The notes below the pieces were generated by a model. That model searched no databases and was not told the origin of the DNA. It saw only the letters and a program-made list of their open reading frames with translations. Below are positions 8,920 to 18,860 of a stretch of DNA of 64,000 bases, one piece after another. Both the position numbers and the translations under genes were made by a program. Source of the stretch: Euglena gracilis (Eukaryota; Euglenida; Euglenophyceae; Euglenales); assembly GCA_039621445.1 (NCBI GenBank), contig CP154957.1, positions 37,230,382-37,294,381 on the forward strand. The letters are read 5' to 3'. The stretch's first letter is position 1; each line of letters opens with the position of its first letter.

Positions 8920-10892
8920 TCACCTGCCTTTATCGGCTGGACGTTCGCGCGCCTCACGCCAGTAGTCGTGTTGGGGGTCCACTAATGGGTCCTCAACAAA
9001 CTCCAGTTGGCGTGGGGAACCCGGCGGAGCTGATTCACTCCGAATGGTGTTGAGCTCCGGATCGTTGGCATCAAAGGAAGGGGTCTCCCAGTCCTCGATC
9101 CAATTTTCCGGCAGCTTCTCCCCGGTACGTTCAGCATGATGCTGAAGATACCGTTGGAGCTGCTCCCAGAAAATTCTAGGCAGATCACCGGCCAGATGAT
9201 GCAATTCATCCGGGGGTGATTCGCAGGCACCTGCGGGGGCATCCCCGGTGTCTGCTTGAAGTTGATGTCATACATCCACCTCGCTGTCCGAGCTCTTGCG
9301 GTATGGGGCGGTAATACAGCCGCCAACCAACCTCTGAAGTCCACCAAATCGTGTTGTTCAGGAAGCCACAATAGTAAGGCGTATCCGCCATGATGACGCT
9401 TGGAAAACAGGGGGTAAACCTGTTTCTCCCAGTCGCCATCAGTCCAGAGGTAAGGCATTCTTACCCTGGCGTGTTCCTCGACGACGAGGCGCATTGCCCC
9501 AGCGTCGATCTGGAACTCACGGGCCATTCCCGTGTGGCGGTAGCTTTCTACCTTTCGGAAGTCCGAGTGGTTCAGGCAGCCTTCCACCTGCTTGTACTCC
9601 TTCTTCCACTTCTCCAGTGTCTCCCAGTGGTGGGGGACAATGGTGGTGACTGCTCCATCAGCAGTCTGCACGAACTTGGATCCTATACAGCTGATGCACA
9701 AGGCAGGGATATCCCTGTCGTGAGCATTCTCACTGTAGGAGTAGTTCAAGCTGTGCTTCCAGGCGTTCAGGCACTCGCCACATACGAGCGCCACACAGTT
9801 CGGCACATTTGCCCTGTGATGGAACCACGAGGATTGCACCTGCCGCTTGCACACACGCACAAGGGGTTGGTTGTGCCGCACATGGTGGCACACGGTGTAC
9901 GTCCAGGCAAAGGACGTGCCGTGCTGGAAATCCAACACGCAGTCCTCGCCAAAGTACTGTGCCAGTACTCTGGGTGAGCGCCTGTTCCAGAATGTCCAGG
10001 TATGTTCCGGGACATAGTGGAAAGGTTCTCCTCGGACGAAGAGGGACTGAATCCATCGATTCAGTGACCCTTTCTGGTGCCTAATAGCAGCCAGTTTCTG
10101 CGTCCTCTCTTCCACGGTGCCTAGTCTGGTCAGGATATCCTGAGTCCGGAGCTGGGCATCCGCAGACACAGGAGGTGAAGCAGGTTCATCCTGCTCCTCA
10201 TCCGTCGATCCGGCGGAACACTGGGCCAGTGGACCACGAGCCTTACCTTTCGGTTTGCTCTGGCCGTACCCAGACGATGCAACGGCCGAGTAGTCGTGCA
10301 TTGTCGTAGGGCCTTTCGGCTGTCCGCCAGTCTGACCTCCAGCGCCACCTTTCGGTGGTGGTTTCCCATCACCGCCTTTGGCAGTGGGCTTACAGGGTGC
10401 AGCACCCGGTTTGCCTCCTTTCGGCTTCGCACTCCCGGAATCAGGAGGCGACGCCTGCGGCTTACTCCTGGTATCAGGAGCCGATGGTGCCGGAATAGAT
10501 GCTTGCCGTCTGGGCGAAGCGGGCATACTGACCGCTGGGTCGCACAGGACGCTCCGAGGGGTCGGCACACGTTCTTGGGGTTGTTCAGCCGGCCGTCGCC
10601 GAGCAGGTTCGTCCTGTCCGACGAGGCATAGCACTGTGGTCGTCACCGGAATCGGTGCTTCCACAGACGCTGGCACTCCCAGAAACTCTGCCATTGTCCT
10701 CGGGACGGCAGGGACCCTGCGCGGTGTCGGTGGTCGTGGGGGAATCTCCTCCACTTCCATTTCGACATCCGGTCTAGGAGGTTGATCCTCCACAACCGCT
10801 GGCGCAGGTGCTACGGGAGGTTGATCCTCCGGTGTAGCCGGTGCGACAGATGGCTCTGTCGGCTGGGGTTCATCCCCTGATGGTGGTTGCAC
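8920..10892 (-). pseudogene. Pro-rich, Cys-rich protein of unknown family, C-terminal part (domain D2)
   Basis: The minus-strand frame 10892-8982 starts with about 230 residues rich in Pro, Ala, Gly and Lys, then a more ordered region of about 350 residues. That region has a CX2C pair (CGEC), a second CX2C pair (CISC) about 28 residues on, several His, Trp and Tyr residues, and an FRGW segment. Near 9205-9230, in a G-run, the frame shifts; the better continuation is in the frame ending at 8920 (RIFWEQLQRYL, then acidic residues). Codon use is strongly GC-biased, unlike the surrounding retroelement. The paired Cys suggest zinc binding, which is inference. I do not recognise the family. It looks like the end of one long ancestral frame that began near 14415. 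Confidence 0.55.
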
Positions 10893-11728
10893 TGCTGTCG
10901 GAGATGGGGGTGAGGGAACGCCGACATCCGGCGTCTCCAGACCGCGGCGGCGGAGCTTGATGCTACGCCTCCACCCCGTGGCGTTAGTGCTGCAGCCACA
11001 GCAGTAATGCCAGTGACCACGGCGCCGAGCAAACGGCCTCCTAACGAGGTGCGTGCTGTGGGACTGGCAGGTTCTTCGAGGATATCCTCGACAACCATAC
11101 CAGTCACCTCGGCTGGAGGCTCAGCCTCTGGAACAGGCGTAGCAGCCACAGGTATATCCCCTGCGGGTGCTCCGTCTGGCCTAGGCTGTGCCGGGGCAGG
11201 CAGAGCAGCGTAGAGGATATCCTCAACGTTCTCACCTTCCTCCTCAGGAAGTTCCTGGTCTCCACCTACCGGTGGACAGACGGGAGCTGTCACGGGGGCC
11301 GGGGAAACTGATCGTTCCCCTGCTGCTCGCGGGGCAGAGACGAGGGATACAGCCGTTCCTGTCGGAGACGGCGGCGCTGCATCCAGAATGGTGACGGAGG
11401 GGCTGCGGTCTCGCTCCTCCCGCCGCGGAATCGCGGTGGTGGAAGCTACTGACGCCTCCCGCGCAGATCCTCGGGCGAACGAGGATCGTCGGGGTGCCAT
11501 CGGCATCCCTGGGCATCCGCCAGCATGTAAAAGGCCAGCGTACTGCTGCTGGCGCTGTTGGGCCAGGGTGGCCGCCATGATGGTTGCACCCAGGCGTTGA
11601 CAGGCCTGTTCAGGCCCAGGAAGCCGCGGTAACGCGTGTCTTCCAAGACCTCGAAAAAGCCCTCCTCGAACTCCTGAACGCATGCAACAATCGGCATACG
11701 CTGTTCGAGGATGGCCTTCGGGTGACAC
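10811..11728 (-). pseudogene. Pro/Ala/Glu-rich linker between the two Cys-rich regions
   Basis: This GC-rich minus-strand frame encodes an acidic, Pro/Ala-rich disordered segment with two VEDIL motifs (NVEDILYAALPAP and MVVEDILEEPASP) and a short Ala/Gly/Val/Leu stretch (GGRLLGAVVTGITAVAAAL). It overlaps the D1 frame at its N-terminal side and the D2 frame at its C-terminal side, in different registers, so single-base indels probably broke one coding sequence. The hydrophobic stretch is short and not clearly a membrane helix. No function can be assigned. Confidence 0.45.
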
Positions 11729-12319
11729 ATCAGCGGAAGAAATACCTCCCGGTCGAGGGTACCGCCAAACTGTCGCCGCAAATGTACTTCCAGGCTGATA
11801 TCAGCCAGGTGCCCATTGGGCCGAGAATCCGACGACGAGGACCCTCGATGGCGTCACCGTAATCCGGTGGCAGGCTTTCCATACCAGTCCTATCGTCCTG
11901 GGGGTCACGGAAGTGTATATATACACCTCCATGACATAGGTGGTCCAAGCTCGCCACCAGAACTGCTGCAGCATAAAAATACGCTGCTTGTGGACGCGGC
12001 GACTTTTGCCCTGGACATCCGGGGCGTCGCGGCACACATGCATAAGCATGCAGCGTCCCATCTCCAGGCCCGGGTTATCCCGAGGCAGTGGAGGACTTCC
12101 GCGCACGCCGAATCCCCAGAAGTCGACAGGAAATTTCTGCCGGCAGTACTTACAACAGAGGTCATACCTCTGTGGGTAAGCCATGGAAACACGCTTAACG
12201 CGGAAGGTGGAGCCGTAATGGCTCACCAGCCACACCTGGAGGTTGTTGCACCACAACACCTCGATCAGGCGTTCGATGTCGGGGTGTAGTGGGTAGAATT
12301 CCCACTGCACGCCGAGGGG
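11446..12319 (-). pseudogene. Cys-rich region D1 of the unknown GC-rich protein
   Basis: The frame 12319-11801 continues in register from the upstream 941-aa frame after one TGA (12320-12322). It then passes through two more frames (12035-11730 and 11781-11446). It carries a CX2C pair (CKYC), a later Cys pair (GRCMLMHVC), a Trp-rich segment and a TGM motif. The order of Cys pairs, aromatic residues and TGM resembles D2 (8920-10200), which suggests an internal duplication; this is a visual comparison only. No known domain is recognised. Confidence 0.45.
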
Positions 12320-15145
12320 TCAGACTGTATGAATACAGTCGAAGATTGCCTTCAGCCTTCGGGCCAACACACGCTGGTCCCGAAAACTCAACTGGTGCAG
12401 GTAACTGCGACCAGTGGAGTCGCTGAAGAGACCCCAGATCTGGCAGGGGTATCCCAGCCAAAACCAGAGCTCCCAGAAACCTGGCTGAGCATCCAGCAAA
12501 GGTCTGCTACCTTCACCTCCGAAGGCGTAAAGATCTATTCCGTAATGGAATAGTCTGACTCTGTTGTCGGTGTGGCGTAATACCACATCGATGACTGCTT
12601 GTGGAGGCATGACGGGGCGTTTTCCTGCAACACGGTAATCATGCAGCATTCGCCAGCCTTCGTCCTCCAGCTCCTCCTGGAACCTGAGCATATGCTCAAA
12701 GTCCGAGAGGACTTCTGCTGGTTCCTCTTCCTGCTCACGTGCTGTTCCCTTACCTTTACCCTCACCCTTCCCTTTGCCGGCCACGCCTTTTCCTTCTCCC
12801 TTGCCTTTTCCCTCGGCCTTGCCTGTGTCCTTTCCCGTCTGGCGAATACCAGAGGGTCGGGCGCTCGATGCCGCAGGAGTCGGTTCGGTTTCTTCCCATT
12901 CCATCTCTGGGGAGGGACCTGGCCGCTCCGCTGCACGTCGTGGTGATGGCGTGGCTGGGCGTTGGCTAGGAGTCTGGCGTGGGCTTGGCTTCGACGCAGG
13001 GGGTCGCGGCTCCTTCCATACTGGAGGGATTAGCGGTCGCATTGCGGCAACAGGACGGCTCATCACCACCTGTGCCTCTGCCGGTGGTCGTCCGGCCGGG
13101 GTATCCTGGCTGGCTTCCACCTGCATTGCTACACCGCCTTCTGCGTCCTGTGGGCTGGGTCGCCTGAGCTGTGGGGTAAGGTTCACCGTAGTCCTGTCGC
13201 GCTTCAGGGTGGCAGGTAATACTGCCACACCTGCCGGGGGCTCACCGGGTAATACCGGGGTTGCCAACCGCAGCTGCGGCTGGTACGGATGGTACGGGGT
13301 GTATCCACGGCCCTGAAGGGCAGCCAAAGAGGAGTAATACCTCGTCCGGTGCTCTTCAGACGCGAATACTGGCTCCTGCAGGAAGTGCCGAGCAAGGTCA
13401 TCCTGCTCGGTTCCCGGAGGTGCCATGTGATAGTAGGGAGTCTCCTGCCGACGGGGGATATCCCCAGTCTGGACAGGAGCTGCACTGGGCGGTCGGGCTG
13501 CCACACATTGGGGAGGTTCATCCTCCACCACTACGGGCTCCGCCTGCCGCCGTGGCTCAATGCCAGGGACAGGGGCGACCGGCGACGCCTGTGGCATCCA
13601 GTGCATGAACATGTGTTGGACGTAGGCCTCAGGGGGCACGTCCGACTGTCCGGCTGGGAGCACGCGTGCGCCGCGCGGGTAATCCGCGTGCGTCGCGTAC
13701 CACGACAAACATTGCTCCGCTGGCGGCTCGCGCGGCGGCATTCGCTGCGGCGAGGGCGGGCGAGCAAAAATTCTCGTCATCCCAGGTGGGACATGCACAG
13801 CATCACCTACCGGTGTGGGCGTGTGCTCACGCATATGCACGGTGTGGGATCCCACCCGGGTCTGCGTTTGCAGCATGGGCGGCACATACACGCCCAGGTC
13901 CATCATGGTCTCGCCGGGTTCGAAGCCGGAATCGGCTGCGGGCGAGAAGTACCGTCTCACCGTCATCAGGGCTTGACCGCAGGGACACCACTGAGCCACA
14001 GGGGTGTTGGCTACCACCAACAACTGAGCACAGTATACATCCCAAAGGGCTTGCATAAAGGGCTCCGTTGGGGGGTGTGCGCACATACGCATCGCCCGCT
14101 CCAACGTCTCCGTAGTGCGGAAGATCATCTCTCCCGCATACGGGGGCAGGCACGATCTGCGCTGCGCTGGTGGCTGAGGTGCCGGCTGCTGGACGCCAGA
14201 TGGATCTGGTACCGCATATGCGGACCGGCTGCTGGTAGCCGCGGCAAATACCGGGGCTGCAACCCTTTCAGCATGCGGGGCACCCGGAATCGGGGCCTCA
14301 GCATACGGAGGGTACTGGGGGTATGGCGCGCCAGAAGGCTGCGGCCATGGTGGACCTGGTCCAGGTCCGCGCCCAGGCAGCATGATGCTACCCGGACGAC
14401 GACGACAACAAAGGGTAACCTTGTTATCAGTCGCTTTGAGTGCTGGTGCTCTGAAAATGGAAGGCATGGGTTTAGCGCCGTCCTTGAGTTCGATTTTGCA
14501 AACACCGAATGGACCGCGAATCGCGGGGTCGATGTCGCAGGCGTAAGCTGGGTTATCCAGTACACCATGAAATTCGCGAGTAATTCGCGAACAACAGTCA
14601 GCAGACTTGGGGTGTTGGTCCGCACTCTCCATGACCACAGAAATCTGCGTTGAGGGTGTGGCGTCCCCATTGGTACCAAGGTATCTTGGCACACGCACAT
14701 CGGATATTCCGAATGCGTCGAAGAAACAAACGCGAAAAATGATTTCTTTAACAGGTGGTAATAATATACCACAAAAATCCTCAAATAGTGGTGCATCAGC
14801 GGGTAAATCCCACCAATGAAAACACACGTAGGATAGTTGGTGAAACCAATACGCATTCGGATTGACCGGTAACGGGAGAGCTCCTCGCGCTTCATCGCGG
14901 AGGATTTTCTCCATCACATCCGGGATACGTTTTGGGGGAGGGTGCATCCATAGCACCGTGTCATTCCAAAATTTGAGAAACGCGTTGGAATGTCGCGACC
15001 AATATCGTGACAAGCGCACATGTGCTTGTGATGAAAACGCATCAATTTCCAACGACAAATCGAAGGAATCAGACACAAACCGCGATTTTGGAGAACCATC
15101 CCTCCAAAATACTGTATTGGCCAAAATTAAATGTGTTCCATACAC
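12320..15145 (-). CDS. chimeric frame: gypsy pol leader fused to unknown GC-rich protein
   Basis: One open frame of 941 codons joins two unlike parts. Residues 1 to about 245 have the composition of the retroelement and end in GPFGVCKIELKDGAKPM, the kind of segment that precedes reverse transcriptase in Ty3/gypsy Pol. From about residue 245 (near 14413) the DNA becomes GC-rich and the protein Pro/Gly/Ala-rich, with a Lys-Gly repeat (EGKGKGEGKG type, about 12720-12860). It ends in an ordered, aromatic-rich stretch leading into D1. No RT catalytic motif follows the leader. The first codon shown is GTG; the frame is open further upstream to about 15190, so the true start is unknown. The second half may be a captured host sequence, an unknown element protein or an insertion. 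Confidence 0.55.
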   Translation of the reverse strand: MYGTHLILANTVFWRDGSPKSRFVSDSFDLSLEIDAFSSQAHVRLSRYWSRHSNAFLKFWNDTVLWMHPPPKRIPDVMEKILRDEARGALPLPVNPNAYWFHQLSYVCFHWWDLPADAPLFEDFCGILLPPVKEIIFRVCFFDAFGISDVRVPRYLGTNGDATPSTQISVVMESADQHPKSADCCSRITREFHGVLDNPAYACDIDPAIRGPFGVCKIELKDGAKPMPSIFRAPALKATDNKVTLCCRRRPGSIMLPGRGPGPGPPWPQPSGAPYPQYPPYAEAPIPGAPHAERVAAPVFAAATSSRSAYAVPDPSGVQQPAPQPPAQRRSCLPPYAGEMIFRTTETLERAMRMCAHPPTEPFMQALWDVYCAQLLVVANTPVAQWCPCGQALMTVRRYFSPAADSGFEPGETMMDLGVYVPPMLQTQTRVGSHTVHMREHTPTPVGDAVHVPPGMTRIFARPPSPQRMPPREPPAEQCLSWYATHADYPRGARVLPAGQSDVPPEAYVQHMFMHWMPQASPVAPVPGIEPRRQAEPVVVEDEPPQCVAARPPSAAPVQTGDIPRRQETPYYHMAPPGTEQDDLARHFLQEPVFASEEHRTRYYSSLAALQGRGYTPYHPYQPQLRLATPVLPGEPPAGVAVLPATLKRDRTTVNLTPQLRRPSPQDAEGGVAMQVEASQDTPAGRPPAEAQVVMSRPVAAMRPLIPPVWKEPRPPASKPSPRQTPSQRPATPSPRRAAERPGPSPEMEWEETEPTPAASSARPSGIRQTGKDTGKAEGKGKGEGKGVAGKGKGEGKGKGTAREQEEEPAEVLSDFEHMLRFQEELEDEGWRMLHDYRVAGKRPVMPPQAVIDVVLRHTDNRVRLFHYGIDLYAFGGEGSRPLLDAQPGFWELWFWLGYPCQIWGLFSDSTGRSYLHQLSFRDQRVLARRLKAIFDCIHTV

Positions 15146-15189
15146 GCATCTCGTAGGCGTCGACCTGGTTCGCGGGTTGAAGAGCGGTA

Positions 15190-15802
15190 ACGCAATTCAG
15201 GGATCCGCAAACATAGTCAAGGGTGTGTCATCCACACTCCCTAGGAGCATTCAGAAAGGTTGATGGGTTGGATGGGTTAATACCCAGTGCATATCATGCC
15301 AGATGGAGGTGGGGGATGTGTGTGACACGGATTTCGCGGTCCCAAACAACAAGGCAATACCTCGTTGTTGGAGCACTTGATGTACGGTCGCGCATTGCGA
15401 TCCACAACCCAGTGTATGGTTACGCGAAGTCGGGATTAGTGTTGGTGTTTGGACTAAACATCCACAATCGAAATCTGGCTGGGCGGAAATTCTCATACAG
15501 TGCACACATTGGTAGGACGTGTCGGAGTAGTGGTCCTTGTCGCGCATGTTGGTCTGGTGGGGGTGTGTGTAAAATGCGCTGTTATAGCTGCTGGGGGGTG
15601 TACAGATGTATCTGAAAGCGATACATCTGGTGGAAAACTGGGTATTAGTACAGCTGGGCGACTACTCGACACCGTACGTACTTCAGCCCTTTGGGCTTTC
15701 GTCTTGTAACCCAGTGGAACGAGGGGGGTGCCGTTACTCGCCTGCCCTGCCTCATGGGGAACGGAAGTTGGTGTGTCAATGGGCAGGGGGTGAACTTTCT
15801 CG
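15190..15802 (-). other. post-protease linker and pol leader junction, element 3
   Basis: The sequence repeats 1-430 closely (15381 onward matches base 1 onward). On the minus strand 15846-15493 is open with a Pro/Thr-rich linker, then the frame breaks, and 15547-15251 is open in another frame. At 15802 the linker is interrupted by TRIM-1; the other half resumes at 17476. The combined sequence matches the uninterrupted copy at about 410-530. Confidence 0.6.
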
Positions 15803-16087
15803 TGCAAGTTGGGGGATGGTCCAGTGTGTCCAGACACTTTCACCACTTCAGACTTCCTGCCAATTCCAACTTTTCAGGCTTCAAGGGTCTTCTTCCCAAA
15901 CTTCCCCACACAGCACCCCAGAAGACAAGACTTGATACTTTGAATCCAGTTCAGAGTCCCACGCAAACTTGTACACTGTTTGCCAGCTTGCCTGTGAAAA
16001 ATGTAATTCCCCAAAATCTCTGTGAGGCAATGCCTAATTTCTGCTGGCAGTTCTTAAAACAAATCTCAAATCTGGCCCGCGCTAACT
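15803..16087 (-). repeat. 3' LTR of TRIM-1
   Basis: Near-identical to 17184-17471 except for scattered changes, including CTAACT in place of CTCACA at its inner edge. Confidence 0.8.
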
Positions 16088-17183
16088 CCCCCCTTCCCAA
16101 AAACAATTGCCAGGCAATTGTCCAAAACGGAAGTAAAAAATGAGCGGGCCGGAGATAAAAATTCAACACACACACACAAGCAGCAGCGACATGGCAAAGT
16201 GGCGAATTGCGGTTCTCGAATTTAAATTGGAAAATCTTCGAATACACAGATAATCGTAAACATGTCCAAATCCACAGATAAAAAACCATGTGGGGCCCGC
16301 CTACCTCCAACCCAGCCTTTCCACCTTAGAGAGCCATGTCGTACGACCTAACCCGTATAACATGACCCCCCATGGGGTCCAGCCGGGGCTTTGGCGACCC
16401 CCGCCGAGCCAAACCGGAGCAAAGCCCCCTTGAAGCGGCCCAGCACCGAACGGGGAGGCGGCACACACCACAGCCATCACAGCAGCAACAGGTAGACGAT
16501 GTCGAAGATGGCCACCAGATGTGCATTTGTAGGGCTGTTTCACAACCCTGATCACTGTTTTTTACGAGGTCAGGCTCCTCGCGCAGAAATCTCCAGGGGG
16601 TAATTGACCGATGACGTTGAAACTTGACATCTTGAACTTGGGAACTTGAAATATTGGTCATCACACCATGGATCCTCCACAGATTGACCTTGGGAACTTG
16701 GAATCTTGGAAATGATGACAGAACTCCTTCACAGATTGACCTTGGGAAATTGAAATCTTGACATGACAACTTTCTTCCACCACAGATACCTTGGGATCTT
16801 GAAATTGAACTTGACATCTTGACTTGAACTTTACCATGAAATGACATCTTGACAGACATTTTAGAGATTGAGATTATTGATGATGATGGCGGGCTGTGAT
16901 TGACATTTGTCTGTCCTTCAGCCCACTATCCAACCAACACCCACAGCAGCACCAACTCCAGGATCACCCGCTGCTAGCTTGATCTGGAGAGGTTGTCATG
17001 GTGGCCCAACACAGCATCTCACTGTGTGCCAACTGGTGCCTTCATCTGCCTTGTCCCCCTTCTGCTGCTGAGCTGGCCCGCTACTTCCAGGACATTTCAC
17101 TTCTGAGTGTCTCCCGGCTCCACAGGTACGTTTGTACGGGGCTTTTCTGCACTGCAAATCTCATACAAGTTTGTACAAGTTTG

Positions 17184-17471
17184 TGCAAGTTGGGGGATGG
17201 TCCAGTGTGTCCAGATAATTTCAACACATCAGACTTCTGGCCAATTCCAACTTTTCAGCCTTCAAGGGGCTTCTTCCCAAATTTCCCCACACAGCACCCC
17301 AGAAGACAAGACTTGATAATTTGAATCCATTTCAGAGTCCCACGCAAACTTGTACACTGTTTGGCAGCTTGCCTGTGAAAAATATAATTCCACGAAATCT
17401 CTGTGAGGCAATGCCTAATTTCTGCTGGCAGTTCTGAAAAAAATAAATCTCAAATCTGGCCTGCGCTCACA
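17184..17471 (-). repeat. 5' LTR of TRIM-1 (288 bp)
   Basis: Starts TGTGAGCGC at 17471 on the sense strand and ends TTGCA at 17184. The sequence just inside it reads CAAACTTG, so the TGG that normally opens a tRNA primer site is absent. Confidence 0.8.
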
Positions 17472-17475
17472 CTCG

Positions 17476-18010
17476 CTACACCCGATGTGGAAAACGTTGT
17501 TTGGTGTGGTTGGTAACAGGGTAAAAATTTTTGAAAACGGTGTGGAAAAATTGGTGGTCGTCGCGGTTGACGCCACCGGTGATGAAGGTTTGGGCGGCAA
17601 TGAAGAGAATGGTGATGCGCGCAAACCGTGGGACTGGCAATCCACTACCAGCCGCTGCTGAAGTAAAAAGGGGTATCCCAGAATTACGTCAGAACCATGG
17701 ATTCCAGATTCGTATCCCCAGGTATCCGGAAAATTTTGCGGTTGAGGGGGGTGTGAGTGGTGCTCGGGGATGAGGGGTAGGACAATGTCCAAAAAGCATC
17801 CCAAGTCACCACCGCACATGGGGGTGTTGTCAGCCGTCGTAATTTTGATCGGCTTCTTGGCTTTCACCAAGAGGTGGGTTGGTATCAACCCGAACCGAAA
17901 ACTTAGTGCAATGCGACAACCAGTGTCAATGAGAATTTTGACTTTTGCACAAAAATTCTGGATTTTAATTTCCGCTTGGACCAAAAGTTCCATGGGGGGT
18001 AGGCAAAGTG
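17476..18010 (-). CDS. retropepsin-type aspartic protease, element 3
   Basis: This is the best preserved protease in the window. From about 17993 the minus-strand frame gives a lead-in (MELLVQAEIK), the catalytic LIDTGC, a flap-like ITTADNTPM segment and, near the C-terminus, DVILGYPFLL. DTG plus ILGYPFL is the usual signature of retroelement aspartic proteases, which act as dimers on the Gag-Pol precursor. After LVVDC the protein runs into the Pro/Ser/Thr linker until TRIM-1 cuts it at 17475. Upstream, only about 15 bp separate the frame from the primer site, so Gag has been deleted and the natural N-terminus is lost. Compared with 565-1399 it lacks the DTS change and the extra A. Confidence 0.8.
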
Positions 18011-18025
18011 AAGGGTCTGGCGACC

Positions 18026-18035
18026 TCTGCTACCA
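18026..18035 (-). promoter_or_regulatory. tRNA-iMet primer binding site, element 3
   Basis: TCTGCTACCA on the plus strand (TGGTAGCAGA on the sense strand) lies two bases from the LTR-B end. Pairing extends two more bases to CCTCTGCTACCA. Confidence 0.75.
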
Positions 18036-18037
18036 AG

Positions 18038-18326
18038 TGTACGTCTGATTCCCAATTCCCCTTTCCCAATTCTCAAAAGCTTTCGCTTTCGCCTTGGCGC
18101 ACCTACTTGGGAACTGAAAACCAGACCCCCAAGAAGCAAAGCACAGAGCAATGCAGGGAGGACGGACTGGATAACCAAGTCCGGTGCGATGGAAAGGAAG
18201 GAAAATGTATAAAGAAGAATACCACCTGCGGAGAGAGAAGGGGCACCCATTAGGAAATCCTAATAGGATCTGCTTCCATCCTACCTTCCTCAACGGAAGG
18301 GGACAGAAGCATACGCCTGGTACACA
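18038..18326 (-). repeat. LTR-B, copy 3 (289 bp)
   Basis: Starts TGTGTACCAGGCG at 18326 and ends ACGTACA at 18038 on the sense strand. It matches 22518-22841 and 31055-31377 but is about 35 bp shorter. Its outer edge abuts DIRS Gag sequence, as expected for an insertion there. Confidence 0.75.
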
Positions 18327-18860
18327 ATGTGGGCCTCCATAGCCCTTGCCGTAGTGGCATGACAGCTGTCTTCTCTTTTGTGTCCTTCGGGGTTTTTCTG
18401 GCCACTGTCTGCCAAAGTCTGTGGCCGTCACTGGGTGATTTTTAGAAACTTTTTCTGGGGGGGATGGGACAGCCACGGATCGCCACGGTTGCACTGCGCC
18501 GTCAGGCCGTCCAGCTGTAGCGGCAGGCAGTTCTTCTTGTTCAGCGATGCTCTTCGTGTTGGCAGTTGTATTTCTCATTGAAGTCTTGAATACGTCAACA
18601 AATTCTGATTTGATATTCTCTACGAGCGTCACCTTCTGGATTATTCGATTGACTTCAGTCTTTCAAATTCACTTGTCAAGGTTCTTGAATTGAAGTTCCT
18701 TTCTTCTGGGTTGTCGAAGGGCAAATTAAGAATCAGCCAACTCCGGCGAGAAAAGGCACTAAGCGGGACCTCCTAACCCAACGCACCAGAACAATCCAAA
18801 CAACACCGCCGGCGAGCAAGGCGTGGCCACATAAGGGCAAAGTGCGGAGCCCGAGGTGTC
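18327..18860 (-). mobile_element. DIRS-like fragment F: 5' terminal repeat and start of Gag
   Basis: On the minus strand the terminal sequence GACACCTCGGGCTCCGCAC begins at about 18860 and extends to about 18696. A Gag start follows at ATG 18578, opening MRN and reading EQEEL, like the MKN...CQEEL starts at 60595 and 46143. A WQTVARK stretch matches the conserved PWxxVV motif of the other Gags in a second frame. The copy ends at 18327 in a Gly/Tyr-rich codon run (GKGYGGPH), where the LTR-B of element 3 begins. Confidence 0.65.

Larger units (their letters stand above)
15803..17471 (-). mobile_element. TRIM-1: non-coding LTR element, 1669 bp, TSD CTCG
   Basis: The element has two near-identical LTRs (17184-17471 and 15803-16087). 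On its sense strand it starts TGTGAGCGC and ends AACTTGCA. The 4-bp target duplication CTCG is intact at 15799-15802 and 17472-17475. The empty site is visible at about 410-440, where the linker runs on without interruption. A purine tract GGGAAGGGGGG precedes the 3' LTR, and a CAATTGCCTGGCAATTG palindrome lies just before it. The interior (about 1.1 kb) has many short TCAAGAT/TTGACATC-type repeats and no convincing reading frame, so mobilisation must have used proteins from elsewhere. Length and sequence match TRIM-2 (61235-62903). Confidence 0.85.
7803..18326 (-). mobile_element. Ty3/gypsy-like element 3, composite, with GC-rich coding insert and TRIM
   Basis: In minus-strand order: LTR-B (18326-18038), primer site, protease (18010-17476) interrupted downstream by TRIM-1, post-protease linker, pol leader, a GC-rich coding block, a 3' non-coding region like that of the other copies, then LTR-A (8218-7803). 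Gag is absent: the primer site lies almost directly against the protease. The two bounding LTRs are of different types, so this may be a recombinant of two elements rather than one insertion. Its 5' edge abuts DIRS Gag sequence at 18327. Confidence 0.6.
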
